A stretch of 64,000 nt of DNA. Source: Collinsella sp. GTDB lineage: Bacteria > Actinomycetota > Coriobacteriia > Coriobacteriales > Coriobacteriaceae. Position 1 is the first letter of the stretch; each line of letters opens with the position of its first letter. This document shows positions 12,560 to 23,528 of the stretch, in pieces. Where the stretch lies: assembly GCA_019419525.1 (NCBI GenBank), contig DXZU01000004.1, positions 56,079-120,078 of the forward strand, given 5' to 3'. The notes under the pieces were generated by a model that did no database searches, was not told the origin of the DNA, and saw only the letters and a program-made list of their open reading frames with translations. The translations under genes were made by a program, and so were the position numbers.

Positions 12560-12994
12560 ATGCGGTATCTGGTAATGGTCAGTCACGGAACGCTCGCTCC
12601 CGGACTGCACAGTGTCCTCAAGATGCTCGGCAATGACGCCCCGAACATCTTGTCGACGAGTCTCGTGGACGGCATGGGCGCTGACGAGTATGTCGAGAAC
12701 GTCAAAGCGATGCTCGCTCCTGTTAACGCCGATGACGAGGTTGTCCTGCTCGGTGATATCCTGGGCGGATCGCCGCTCACCAATGCCATGAACACGCTGG
12801 CCGAGAAGGGCCTGCTCGCCCACACCATTGCCTTCGGCGGCATGAACCTGCCCATGGCTATGACCGCCATGATGGGGCTTGCCACCATGGACCTGGATTC
12901 CCTCAAGCAGATGATGCTGCAGGAGGGCAAGAACGGTATGTCCGAGCTCGTTGTCCCGACCGATGACGCCGACGACGAGGACGACGACATCTAG
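12560..12994 (+). CDS. PTS system mannose-family EIIA component
   Basis: A cytosolic phosphocarrier that takes phosphate from HPr and passes it to EIIB during sugar uptake. The 144 residues match a stand-alone EIIA-Man domain. The phosphorylated histidine is His9 in MVSHGTLAPG, and the LLGDILGGSP segment around residue 65-75 is typical. The C-terminus is a run of Asp/Glu. ATG 12560 has GAGGAGA upstream. It is the first gene of a PTS operon in the order EIIA, EIIB, EIIC, EIID. The sugar cannot be named from sequence, as mannose-family systems take mannose, fructose, amino sugars and others. Confidence 0.9.
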   Translation: MRYLVMVSHGTLAPGLHSVLKMLGNDAPNILSTSLVDGMGADEYVENVKAMLAPVNADDEVVLLGDILGGSPLTNAMNTLAEKGLLAHTIAFGGMNLPMAMTAMMGLATMDLDSLKQMMLQEGKNGMSELVVPTDDADDEDDDI

Positions 12995-13026
12995 GCAGGG
13001 CGTCCGCCCCAATTTTCGTGATGGAG

Positions 13027-13051
13027 CGGGGGTTAAGAGGAAAGACCCCCG
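13027..13051 (+). other. Intercistronic hairpin, EIIA-EIIB
   Basis: CGGGGGT (13027-13033) pairs with ACCCCCG (13045-13051). A second stem, CAGCCC/GGGCTG, lies between EIIB and EIIC at 13591-13611. Such hairpins often stabilise or segment PTS operon mRNA. Neither has a U-run. Confidence 0.5.
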
Positions 13052-13073
13052 GTGATAAGGAAAGGGAGAACGC

Positions 13074-13562
13074 ATGATTTCGTTCATCCGCATTGACGAC
13101 CGTATGATCCATGGACAGACCGTTACCCGTTGGGCCCTCGAGTATCCCTGCGACGGTCTTATCGCCGTCAACGACGCCGCGGCGTCCAATCCCGTGCTCA
13201 AGGAGGCCTACAAGAGTGCCTCGGGCAAGAAGACGTTCGTGTGGACCAAGGAGCACTTCAAGGAGGTCTCCGAGAAGGTTCTCAAGTCCAACACCAAGTA
13301 CTTCCTGATCACCAAGAACCCGCTCGACATGAAGGAACTTCTCGTCGATTTTGGCTTTAAGCCCGGCATGGACCGCATCATCGTCGGCCCCTGCAACGAC
13401 CGTCCCGGCGCCACCAAGCTCGGCAACAACCAGTCGATCACGCAGGAAGAGGCCCAGGCGCTCGAGGATCTCACCAACGCCGGCTACACGGTCGAGTTCG
13501 CCCTTATCAAGGAGAAATCCATTGGTGAGTGGCCCAAGTTCCGCGGTCAGTTTGGCTTCTAG
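13074..13562 (+). CDS. PTS system mannose-family EIIB component
   Basis: A cytosolic phosphotransferase subunit that phosphorylates the incoming sugar. At 162 residues it has the family length, with the phosphorylated histidine in the N-terminal motif IRIDDRMIHGQ (His13). The remainder follows the family pattern, including IIVGPCNDRPGATKLGNN and a C-terminal amphipathic portion. ATG 13074 has AAGGGAGAA upstream. It is 79 nt downstream of EIIA and 71 nt upstream of EIIC. All residues needed for phosphotransfer are present. Confidence 0.92.
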   Translation: MISFIRIDDRMIHGQTVTRWALEYPCDGLIAVNDAAASNPVLKEAYKSASGKKTFVWTKEHFKEVSEKVLKSNTKYFLITKNPLDMKELLVDFGFKPGMDRIIVGPCNDRPGATKLGNNQSITQEEAQALEDLTNAGYTVEFALIKEKSIGEWPKFRGQFGF

Positions 13563-13633
13563 TTAGGCGCCAGCTGCATTTTGGTACCTACAGCCCTGGG
13601 GAAAGGGGCTGAGGAATAAAGAAAGGGGAAAGC

Positions 13634-14491
13634 ATGGCAATCAATGCATTCCAAGCCGCGCTGTTCGGCCTGTTCGCCTGCCTGGCATCACTGCCTGGCA
13701 TGGGCGGCACGACGATCGGCAACTACACTCTGGGTCGTCCTCTGGTCGCCGGCCTCATCGTCGGCATCATCATGGGCGATATGCAGACGGGCATCCTCGT
13801 CGGCGCTGCCATCCAGGTTGTCTACATCGCTCTCGTGACCCCCGGCGGAACCGTCTCCGCCGACGTCCGCGCCGTGTCCTATATCGGCATCCCGCTGGCG
13901 ATCCTCGCCATCAAGAACTCGGGCATCGATCCCGCCTCCGCTGAGGCTGCCGGCATGGCCGCATCCCTCGGTGCCGCCGTCGGCACGCTCGGCACTGTGC
14001 TCTTCTATGGCACCGCCACCATTAACCTGGTGTGGCAGGGCATGGGCTGGAAGTGGCTCGAGAAGGGCGACCTCCACAAGCTCTACCTGGTCAACAACGT
14101 TCTGCCTTGGATCGGTCACATCGTCTGCTCGTTCCTCCCGACGTTCATCATCACCATGGGCGGCACCGCCATGGTCGACCTTATGAAGACCTACATGCCC
14201 ATGGACGGCATCGCGATGAAGACGCTGTTCACCGTCGGCTCGCTGCTGCCTACCGTCGGTATCGCCATCCTGCTCAAGCAGGTCATCTCCAAGCCGACGG
14301 ACTTCCTCACGTTCTTCTTCGGCTTCACCCTGTCCGCTGTCATGGGATGCAACCTGATTGCCGCCGCCGGCATCGGCTGCTTCTTCGCCCTGATCAACTA
14401 TGAGATCGCTTCGCTCAAGATCGACCTCGCAAACGCTCCCAAGGCAGCTATCGCCTCGGGCTCCGATGATGAGGAAGAGGAGGACATCTAA
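13634..14491 (+). CDS. PTS system mannose-family EIIC membrane component
   Basis: A 285-residue integral membrane subunit forming the sugar channel with EIID. It begins with a hydrophobic segment and the conserved GGTTIGNYTLGRPLVAG region, followed by GDMQTGILVGAAIQVVYIALVTPGG. Multiple hydrophobic segments run to ~265, and the tail is acidic (DDEEEEDI). ATG 13634 is preceded by GAAAGGGGAAAGC. The stop codon overlaps the EIID start at 14491 (TAATG), so translation is coupled. Confidence 0.92.
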   Translation: MAINAFQAALFGLFACLASLPGMGGTTIGNYTLGRPLVAGLIVGIIMGDMQTGILVGAAIQVVYIALVTPGGTVSADVRAVSYIGIPLAILAIKNSGIDPASAEAAGMAASLGAAVGTLGTVLFYGTATINLVWQGMGWKWLEKGDLHKLYLVNNVLPWIGHIVCSFLPTFIITMGGTAMVDLMKTYMPMDGIAMKTLFTVGSLLPTVGIAILLKQVISKPTDFLTFFFGFTLSAVMGCNLIAAAGIGCFFALINYEIASLKIDLANAPKAAIASGSDDEEEEDI

Positions 14492-15320
14492 TGGCAGAGA
14501 AGAAGAAACTCTCTAAGAAAACGCTTGCCAAGTCGTTCCGCAACTGGTCCTATGGCAACCTGACCTGCTTCTCACAGGAGCATATGCAGACCTTCGGTTA
14601 CCTGTGCGCCATGCTTCCGATCGTCGAGGAGCTCTACGACACGCCCGAGGAGCAGAAGCAGGCCCTCCAGACCTACTCCGCGTTCTTCAACACCGAGCCG
14701 CAGATCGGCACCATGATTGTCGGCGTCACCGCCGGCCTCGAGGAGGCTCGCGCAAACGGCGAGGCCATCGACGACGACGCCATCAACGGCATCCGCGCCG
14801 GTCTCATGGGCCCGCTCGCGCCGGCCTTGGCGACTCGCTGATCGTCGGTACCCTGATCCCGATCCTGCTCGGTATCGCCCTCGGTCTCTCGACCGGCGGC
14901 TCTCCGCTCGGTGCCATCTTCTATATCGTCGTGTGGAACCTGCTCATGTTCCTTGGCATGCGCTTTGCCTACAACCAGGGCTATGAGCTCGGCGGCAAGG
15001 CGGTTGAGGCACTGGTCGGCCCCAAGGCAAAGGCTCTTCGCGATTCCATCGTGATGGTCGGTACCATGGTCATCGGTGCAGTCGGTGCTACCTGGGTCTC
15101 CATCACCTGCAGCCCCAACCTGGTGCTGCCCGGCGGCGGTAAGTTCCAGGACACCCTCGATGGCATCTATCCGCACCTGCTGCCGATGGTCTTCATCATC
15201 TTCTGCTGGTACATGATGACCAAGAAGAAGGTCAACCCCATCGTTATGATGCTGATTCTCGTCGTGATCGCATTTGTGGGCGTTCTCATTGGCTTCTTCG
15301 ATCCGGCGCTGAGCTACTAG
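14491..15320 (+). pseudogene. PTS mannose-family EIID component, frameshifted
   Basis: Should form the membrane channel with EIIC. The frame from ATG 14491 reads MAEKKKLSKKTLAKSFRNWS, the normal EIID N-terminus, but stops at 14841 after 116 residues. The family motif GPLAGxGDSL is broken at 14817-14823: the sequence CTCGCGCCGGCCTT has two bases more than CTCGCCGGCCTT would. From 14823 the next frame continues GLGDSLIVGTLIPILLGIA through to the normal EIID C-terminus at 15320. Together the two parts make a full-length EIID of about 276 residues. The shift could be true loss of function, which would disable the permease, or a sequencing error in a GC-rich dinucleotide repeat. Confidence 0.85.
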
Positions 15321-15342
15321 TCATCATCCTTTGACCCCCTGC

Positions 15343-15380
15343 AAGGCCGTGCGGCCTCAACCGCACGGCCTTCTGATTTT
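15343..15380 (+). terminator. Terminator of the PTS operon
   Basis: A 12-bp perfect stem (AAGGCCGTGCGG at 15343-15354 with its complement at 15361-15372) is followed by CTGATTTT. Confidence 0.75.
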
Positions 15381-15389
15381 GCGCCGCCC

Positions 15390-15452
15390 TTCAAGGGCAA
15401 TATGGCCAGCGACCTCCATCGCCTACACGACACCCGCTATATTGCTCTTGAA
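15390..15452. repeat. Inverted repeat in the gap after the PTS operon
   Basis: Arms of 14 nt (15390-15403 and 15439-15452, one mismatch; TTCAAGGGCAATAT type) enclose 35 nt. It stands alone in the gap between the PTS terminator and the next small gene. Role unknown. Confidence 0.5.
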
Positions 15453-15516
15453 AGATGACGTATTCGAAAAACGATGTTCTTGCACATGATGCACGCTTTG
15501 CACAAGGAGGACCCAT

Positions 15517-15843
15517 ATGCACGAGAAACACGGACACGACCTTTCGCGCGACGACTTGATCCGCGAGGCAAAGATGCAGACCGATGCTATTCAGCGGCTC
15601 AACGTTTGGCTGCGTCTGGGCTATTCGCTCGTGGCTATTGGCTTTTTGGTGGGGATGTGGGGTATGCAGGGCGGCCCCGGCTGGGGCGTCCCCGCGGGCA
15701 TCGTATGCTTGGTGGTGGGCACTCCGCTTTCGATCGTGCTTAAGGTTGGCACGACCAACGCCAAAAAGAATGTTGAGCGTATGCTCGAGGCCGCGGGTAT
15801 CGACGTTGAGGAGCTAATGCGACGCAAGAAGGACGAGCAATAG
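15517..15843 (+). CDS. Small two-helix membrane protein, unknown
   Basis: A 108-residue protein of no family that I can name. A charged N-terminus (MHEKHGHDLSRDDLIREAKM) is followed by two membrane segments at about residues 32-50 and 58-75, separated by a Gly/Pro-rich turn (QGGPGWGVP). A basic, coiled-looking C-terminus (VERMLEAAGIDVEELMRRKKDEQ) completes it. ATG 15517 is preceded by AAGGAGG at a good distance. It stands alone between the PTS operon and the MarR gene. Both ends are probably cytoplasmic. Confidence 0.72.
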   Translation: MHEKHGHDLSRDDLIREAKMQTDAIQRLNVWLRLGYSLVAIGFLVGMWGMQGGPGWGVPAGIVCLVVGTPLSIVLKVGTTNAKKNVERMLEAAGIDVEELMRRKKDEQ

Positions 15844-15911
15844 ACTTCCGCGTTGGGGTATCATAAATAATTGTTGCGAATGTTAACTAATGTACGGCAA
15901 ATGACGGTTTT

Positions 15912-16388
15912 ATGGCCCTTCTAGAGTTGCAAAGGACAATATCCCCAGTGGATTACGATGACGTCGCTCGAAAACTGATTGTGTACTCACGTTCCCTTGC
16001 CAAGGGATCCTTGAGTGCTGCCGGCGGCGCCAGTGTGGGCGAGGCACCGGTTTTACAGTATCTATCGGGTATTGACGGTGATGTTATTCCCTCCGAGATT
16101 GCCAAGAAGCTGAAATTCTCCCGTGCGCGCATGTCGCATATCTTGGATTCACTCGAGAGCAAGGGTTACGTTCAGCGCAGGACCGATCCAAACGATCGTC
16201 GGCGTGTGCTGGTGAGCATCACCGAGGAAGGCCGTGATTTCGCGGCGAAAAAAAATGCCGAGAGTGTGGCATCGCTCTCGAAACAACTCTCAGCGCTCGG
16301 CGAGCACGATGCCCAGGAGCTCGTGCGCATTCTGAATAAAGCCTATAGCCTTACCTATGATGCCGACGACTACCTGGACAATCTATAA
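15912..16388 (+). CDS. MarR-family transcription regulator
   Basis: A 158-residue winged-helix regulator. The DNA-binding core is IPSEIAKKLKFSRARMSHILDSLESKGYVQRRTDPNDRRRVLVSITEEG at about residues 58-107, containing the typical D-x-R-R wing. Flanking helices would form the dimer interface. The ribosome site is weak, so ATG 15912 is the likely but not certain start. A short stem (GGTGCAT/ATGCACC, 16408-16427) follows the stop. It stands upstream of the large GH31 gene on the same strand, but 510 nt separate them, so a regulatory link is only a possibility. The ligand is unknown. Confidence 0.88.
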   Translation: MALLELQRTISPVDYDDVARKLIVYSRSLAKGSLSAAGGASVGEAPVLQYLSGIDGDVIPSEIAKKLKFSRARMSHILDSLESKGYVQRRTDPNDRRRVLVSITEEGRDFAAKKNAESVASLSKQLSALGEHDAQELVRILNKAYSLTYDADDYLDNL

Positions 16389-16898
16389 GGATAAAGGCAG
16401 ACATTTAGGTGCATCTTGAAATGCACCCGGGACAGTTGCGCCCATTGACTACCGTCAGCATCTCATTCCAAACCAAATCAGCCAACGTACGTCATGGCAA
16501 TCCCCGGTAGGTCGCAGGGTGGCGGCTGAGCCTTTCCCTCGGGAAACTTCGCGAAGCCCAGTTCCCGAGGGAAAGGTATGGTCTGTGTAATACCAGATAA
16601 ACAGTACATTTTTGCTAGATTGGTATTTGACTGAAGAACCAATTGGTATGGCTTATTAAGCCCACCTTGCCGTTGACGCTCATTTTACTGCCGCTGGTGG
16701 ACTTCCGAACTTGGTTGCGCAAGTGCTCCCACATAATGATATGACCTAGTAGGTGGCTATCTGGTTACTACCAGTTGGCCCCTTGGTAACGGGTGGCCCC
16801 ATTGTGCGGAATGTACCGAACATCCCCGTTTGATACGTTTTCCCATGCTGCCGGGGGGCGTCCTCGGCACCTCAGCATCTCGGAAGAAAGGAGACCAG
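16389..16898. other. 510-nt gap before the GH31 gene
   Basis: Contains a short hairpin (16408-16427), the family 1 hairpin repeat (16531-16576), a palindrome AACCAATTGGT around 16637-16650 that could be an operator, and, near 16715-16740, sequences that could serve as a weak promoter. I see no coding potential here. Confidence 0.5.
16531..16576. repeat. Long hairpin repeat, family 1 copy B
   Basis: Arms CCTTTCCCTCGGGAA (16531-16545) and complement (16562-16576) enclose the loop core 16544-16563. That core is identical to the 20-nt core of the repeat after carB but in the opposite orientation. Confidence 0.75.
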
Positions 16899-19800
16899 GT
16901 GCGCAGGAATTCCATTTTTACGAAACGGTGGGTGAAGGGAAGCGCGGTCCTCGTTGCCACTGCAGCGACGCTCGTGTTTGCCAATCCCCAGCAGGCGATT
17001 GCCACGCCACTCAAGGGCGTCGACTCAGCGACCGTGTCCCAGTCTGCCTCGAATGTCGTCGACATCGATTTCGCTGACGGCATCAAGGGCCGTATTACGT
17101 TCCTCGAGGACGGTATTTTCCGTTATAACGTCGACCCCAAGGGTGAGTTTTCCGATTACGCCACACCGCGCAGTAAGTCCCACACGGCTAAAATCCAGGC
17201 TCAGCCCGATACCTCGGACACCTACAGCAAGCCGAGCGCGACGGTTGCCGACAAGGGCGACACTATCGAGATCACCGGCGGAAAGGCGACCGTGATCCTG
17301 GACAAGGCGACTGGCAAGATGAGTATCAAGTCAGGCGACCGTGTCGTGGTTTCCGAGTCCGCGTCCCTCGACCTTGATAAGAAGGGTACCGTCCAGACGC
17401 TCGCCAAGGAGAAGTCCGAGAACTTCTTTGGCGGCGGCACCCAGAACGGACGCTTCCTGCACACCAACCAGACCATCGCCATCTCCAACACGAACAACTG
17501 GACTGATGGCGGCGTTGCCTCGCCCAACCCGTTTTATTGGACGAGTGACGGCTACGGCGTACTCCGAAACACGTTTGCAGAGGGTTCCTACGACTTCGGT
17601 TCCACGGACTCATCGACGGTCACGACTTTGCACAGCGAGAATGAGTTTGATGCCTACTACTTCGTGGCGACCAACGAGGGCGCTTCGAACGTGGCAACCG
17701 AGATGCTGCAGGACTACTACAAGGTGACCGGTAACCCGGTACTGCTGCCCGAGTACGGGTTCTACCTTGGTCATCTTAATGCCTATAACCGTGATGGCTG
17801 GTCAACGACCTCGGGTAAAAGAAGTGGGAGACCAAGGGCAGCAAGTCCTCGAGCGAGAAGGGCGACGTTAAGTACGAGTCTGGCATGTCGACGGGCTACA
17901 AGCTCGACGGCACACTTGCGGCCGAGACGCTCAACGGTGAGGGCCCTTCGGTTGATACCGAGAACATGAAAGCGACCGATTTCGACCGCCAGTTCTCTGC
18001 TCGGCAGGTTATCGATGACTACGAGGACAACGACATGCCGCTCGGTTGGTTCCTGCCGAACGACGGCTACGGCGCCGGCTATGGCCAGAACGGTTACTAC
18101 AAGACCGGCGGCGTCAACTCCGACGGAACGAGCTCGGCCGACCGTCTTAACGCTGTGCGTGCCAATGTCGACAACCTTAAGAAGTTCACCGAGTATGCCA
18201 ACTCCAAGGGTGTGAGCACGGGCTTGTGGACCCAGTCCAACCTTGAGCCCGACAGCAACTCCGAGACCCCGTGGCACCTGCTTCGCGACTTCGACGCCGA
18301 GGTCAAGACGGGAGGCATCTCTACCCTTAAGACCGACGTTGCCTGGGTTGGATCTGGCTACTCCTTTGGTCTTAATGGCATCAAGACAGCTTATGACACG
18401 GTGACGACCGGCGCTAACAAGCGCCCCAACATCATCACGCTCGATGGTTGGGCCGGCACGCAGCGCTTTGGTGGCATTTGGACCGGCGACCAGTATGGCG
18501 GTAACTGGGAGTACATTCGCTTCCATATCCCCACGTATATCGGTCAGAGTCTTTCGGGCAACCCCAACATCGGCTCCGACATGGATGGCATCTTTGGCGG
18601 CGACCCCATCATCTCTGCGCGTGACTACCAGTGGAAGACGTTCACGCCCTCTATGCTTGACATGGACGGTTGGGGCGCCTACCGTAAATCGCCCATGACG
18701 CACGGCGATCCCTACACAGGCATCTCGCGCTTCTACCTCAAGCTCAAGGCGCAGCTCATGCCCTATATCTACACGAGCGCGGCCTCGGCGGCCAACATCG
18801 ACACGGGTAACGGCGATGCCGGCCTGCCCATGATCCGCGCCATGCTGCTTTCCGATAACTCCGAGTACGCCGCAAGCACCTCGACGCAGTACCAGTATAT
18901 GTTCGGTGAGAACTTCCTAGTGGCACCGGTGTATCAGGATACCCAGGCAGACGAGAACGGCAACGACATTCGCAATGGGATTTACCTCCCCAACTACGGC
19001 ACCGACGAGAATCCCACCATCTGGATCGATTACTTCTCGGGTAAGCAGTATCGCGGCGGCCAGGTTCTCAACAACTACGAGGCTCCGCTTTGGAAGCTGC
19101 CGCTGTTTGTGAAGGCCAACGCTATCGTGCCGATGTACGCCGAGAACAACAACCCCGAGGCCGTGAGCGACACCAACACCAAGGGTACCGACCGCAGCCA
19201 GCGTATCGTCGAGTTCTTCGCCACCGAGGGCGACGGCACCTTTACGCAGTACGAGGACGACGGCTCCTCCATCGAGAACAACACGACTGAGGACGATTCC
19301 TACGGTACGATCGACAATATCTCCTACGGTGAGCATGTGAGCACCGTCTACAGATCCAAGGCCGCAGGCGGCACCGCGACCTTTACCGCCGAAGCCTCGC
19401 AGGGTGGCTACAACGGCTACGACTCCAATCGCACCACGACCTTCGTGGCCAACGTGTCCGCCAAGCCCATGAGCGTCGTCGCCAAGAACGGCGGATCCGC
19501 GCTCAACGTGGTTGAGGTCGACTCGCAGGAGACCTTTGACACCGCGACCCCCGAGGCCGGCCAGGCGGTCTACTTCTACAGCGAGACCCCTAACCTCAAC
19601 CACTACGGCAGAGATGTGGACGGCACCGAGGCCGAGCGGGGCGAGAGCTTTAACAACACCAAGATCACCACGAACCCCAAGGTCTACGTCAAGTTCGCGA
19701 AGACCGATGTTGCTGCGGCGGCGCAGACGCTCGAGCTGGGCGGTTTCGTGAACGCCGACGCCACGCTCACAGCCGATCGCCTCAACGAGAGCCTCTCCGC

Positions 19801-22800
19801 ACCCACGAACCTTGCTGCCCCCGAGGACGTCACGACCCCAACGAGCATCAAGCTCACCTGGGGAAAGGTCGATGGTGCTACCTCCTACGACCTTAAGGTC
19901 GACGGCACCGTGTTCGCCGTGGGTGATGCGGCCGAGTTCACGCACACCGACCTCGCCTACAATAGCAAGCACACCTACCAGATTCGTTCGCGCAACGCCG
20001 AGGGCTACTCCGCCTGGAGCGATGTGCTCGAGGCGAACTCCGCACTCGATCCGTGGCGGAACGTCCCCGACGCCGAGCAAATCACCTGGGAGGGCTCACT
20101 TTACGGCAGCCATAAGGCCGAGCTCGCCTTCGACCATGAGTTCCAGTCGGGCGACGGCGGTTTCCACTCCGGTGGCAACGATCTGGGCAAGGCGCTTACC
20201 GTTGACTATGGACGCGCTTACAAGCTCGATAAGCTCGAGTACTATCCGCGCGATGACGCCGGCAACGGCACTGTGACCAAGATGCGTGTTGAGACGAGTC
20301 TCGATGGCGTCCACTGGACGAGCCAGGAGGTCGATTGGGCACGTTCCGCTGATTGTAAGACGGTAGCGTTTGACGGCACCGTGGCCGCCCGTTACGTGCG
20401 CATGACACCGCTCGCCTCGGTCGGCAATTTCTTCTCCGCGTCCGAGATTGCCATCTACAAGACCGACGGCACGGATGGCTTCGCCGTGGGCTCCAACCTC
20501 AACAAGGCCACGATCTCCGACGGAGACTACTCCAACATGAAGAACTATCTGGGCCTCGAGAATCGCGAGCCCGATACCCCGACGTTCGGTTCGCAGATCC
20601 GCGACCACTTCGCCGACCTCAACGATAACGGCGTTTACGACGTCTACGATTACTCGTTCACCATGGCGGGTCTTGACGGCGGCACTAAACAAAAGGGAAA
20701 GGTCGCAGGTTCGCTCGCGGTGATTCCGAGCAAGACCGAGGTCGAGGCCGGTGATGAGATCACCGTTGATGTCTATGCGGCCGACGCCAAGAGCGTCAAC
20801 GCCCTGGGCGCTCTCGTCAACTTCAAGAGCGACCAGTTCGAGTTTGTGTCCGAGAGCATCGCGCAGGACGGCTCGACTGCCGGCATGGAGAACCTGTCTC
20901 GCGAGAAGGTCCAGTTCGCGGACAGAACGCAGACTATCAATCTCGCCTTTGCCAACCGCGGCGATGGCAAGCTCTACAACGGTACCGGCGCGGTGGCGAG
21001 TTTCAAGCTCAAGGCCAAGACCGCCGGCAAGGTCGAACTGCCCTCGACATCTTGGCTCATCGGTCCGGCATGCGACGCACTTGAGTTTGCGAGCGACGGC
21101 ACGGTGACGATGCCGGATGTTCCTCAGCCAACGGTCGCCGAGTACGGTCAGGACGCCTTCAACATCACGATGACCAACGATGAGCTCACGACCGACGACG
21201 GGACCAACGTCGAGAAACTTATCCAGCAGAAGAGCTATAACGCGCTGTTCGATAATAACGAGGGCGACAACGGCTTTGAGTTCCTATGGAACTGGAGCGG
21301 CAACTGGGACAGCGAGGGTAAGCTTCCGAGTTACGTGAAGCTTCCCACCACGATGACATTCGCATTTAAGACGCCGTCGAAACTCGATAGTGTCGAGGTC
21401 GTTAACCGCAACGGTGGCAACGGAACCGTGCAGAAGATCAAGGCTGTCGTGACGTTCGAGGATGGCTCGACCCAAGAGTTCGCGGGCGGGGAGTACGATT
21501 CCTTCCTGGCTCGCTACGCCTTTGACCTCTCTGCCGAGAACAAGGGCAAGAAGGCGACCAAGGTCGAGGTCACGCCGCTTGAGGCATCGGGTGACCAGAT
21601 GCTCACACTGCGTGAGGTCAACTTCAACTACACGCAGGGTGTCGAGGCCATCGAGGGTGTCGAGCTAGGCAAGAACCAGACCGAGTTCTTTGAAGGCGAC
21701 ATTACGCCCGTCGACGCCAAGGCTACGCCTGAGAGCGCTGGCTACCCCTATGTGACGGTCGAGAGCTCCGACCCCTCTGTGGTAAGCGTCTCCGCTGTTC
21801 AGGCTGGCGATAGCGTGAGCTACTACCTGCGTGCCAACAAGGCCGGCAAGGCAAAGATCACGGTGGCGTCGGTACTCGACCCCTCCAAGACCGCATCCTA
21901 TGAGGTCGAGGTCAAGGCTGGTGTCGATACCTCTGCGCTCGTAGCAGCGCTTTCCAAGGCCGCGGGCTACAGCGAGTCCGTCTACACCAAGGATTCCTAT
22001 GCAGCTCTCACCACTGCGGTCGAGGCGGCTCAGAAGCTCCTCGACAGCGGCCAGGGCAGCTATAGCAAGAAGGATGTCGCAGACGCCACAGCCAAGATCG
22101 AGAAGGCAATCGACGGCCTCAAGATGCGCCCTGTTGATGAGAAGATTCTCATCAACACGCCCGAGAACCGCAAGAACGTCAAGGTGGCCGGCTTCTCGAG
22201 TGAGGCCGACTACGAGGGCAGCAACGCCGTCAACGCTCTCGACGGCGACGAGCGGACGCTTTGGCACAGCGACTGGGCCCATGGGACCGGTATGCCCCAG
22301 TATCTGAGTGTCGACCTGGGCCGCGACTACGATCTCACCGACGTTACATTCCTGCCGCGCCAGGACGGCGGCACTAACGGCGATATCTTCGAGGCCGAGA
22401 TACTGGTCTCCGACACTGCCGACGGTTATGAGAAGGGCACCGCCGCGTCGATGGGTACGTTCGCCTTCGACAACGATGGCCGCGTGCTCACCGACCGTGG
22501 CGACTGGAAACAGATGAGCTTTGGCGCCGCGCGCGGTCGCTACGTGACCGTCAAGGTGATTCACGCCGGCGGGGGCGACGTTGATGCCTACTGCAGCATG
22601 GCGGAGCTCAAGTTCTACGGTACGGCCGTCCCCGATCCGGTGGCGAAGGATGATCTCACTGCCGCGATCGAAAAGGTTGATGCCGAGCTTGCCGCCGGCG
22701 ACCTCAAGGCCGGCGACTACACCGAGGCCTCCTGGACGGCGCTCGAGAACGCCCTGGCGAGCGCCCGCGCCATCTTGAGCGACGAGGATGCCACGCAGGA

Positions 22801-23311
22801 CGAGGTCGACCAGGCGCTCAGGGCGCTCGAGAGCGCCCGCGACGCGCTCGAGAAGACCCCGGTGGTCCCGGTCGAGAATCCGACTAAGAAGCAGCTCAAG
22901 GCCCTGGTCAAGCAGGCGAAGGAGACTGACACCAGGGGCAAGACGGCCGAGTCTGTCAAGGCCCTGACGGATGCCATTACCTACGCCGAGGACGTCTTGG
23001 GTGATGAGAATGCTTCCGACACCCAGATCCAGGCGGCCTATAGCCAGCTCAAGCTGGCCATTGAGAGCCTCAAGGATGCCGATTCTGGCAACCAGGGCGG
23101 CTCGGGCAACCAGGGTTCCGGCAATGGCTCGAACGGCGGCAACCAGGCGGGCAAGCCCGCAGGCGACAAGGCCCAGGGCAGCAAGAAGAACGGTTCGGCG
23201 ATTCCCAATACCGGAGACCAGACGGCGGCGACCGTCGCGACCGTCGGTGGTCTTGGCGCCATCATCGCCGCGATCGGCGCTTTCTTCCATCGTCGCAGCA
23301 AGGCTAAGTAG
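16899..23311 (+). pseudogene. Sortase-anchored GH31 glycosidase, multimodular, frameshifted
   Basis: A cell-wall enzyme of about 2137 residues that probably removes alpha-linked sugars from host glycans. The start is GTG 16899 (AAGGAG 5 nt upstream), followed by a signal peptide to about residue 36. The GH31 domain (~40-800) has the nucleophile in LKTDVAWVG (~480) and the acid/base in WTGDQYGGNW (~529). The RFHIPTYIGQSLSGNPNIGSDMDG-type stretch recalls the alpha-N-acetylgalactosaminidase subgroup, which is inference. Next come FN3 (~966-1047), a discoidin/CBM32-like module (~1050-1187), dockerin-like (DLNDNGVYDVYD), cohesin-like, a second CBM-like, Big2-like, FIVAR, discoidin and two FIVAR modules. 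The tail is a Gly/Asn linker, IPNTG, a membrane helix and RRSKAK. One missing A at 17817-17820 (A4 instead of A5) breaks the frame; restoring it joins both parts. Confidence 0.88.
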
Positions 23312-23330
23312 CCCCAGCAACAGCTAAGCA

Positions 23331-23374
23331 AGCGTGCCCGCCGTCCCACCCAAGGACGGTGGGCACGCTTTTTG
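23331..23374 (+). terminator. Rho-independent terminator after GH31 gene
   Basis: A 16-bp stem (AGCGTGCCCGCCGTCC from 23331 with its complement to 23369) is followed by TTTTT. Confidence 0.9.
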
Positions 23375-23528
23375 AATGTAGGCAGAAAGCTCCGACCCTT
23401 CGGCCTTAATCTCGCAAAGCGTTCCGTCTCCCGCCGAACACATCAGCATCGGCGGCTATACTTGAATTATTTGCAGTTAAGGGTCGCGGATTGGCCGCGT
23501 CACCGCTCTCAACAGGAGGTCTTTGTTT

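Noticed and set aside
21665..23320. 551-residue minus-strand frame across the GH31 3' half
   Set aside because: Antisense to recognised modules (discoidin, FIVAR, anchor) and not protein-like.
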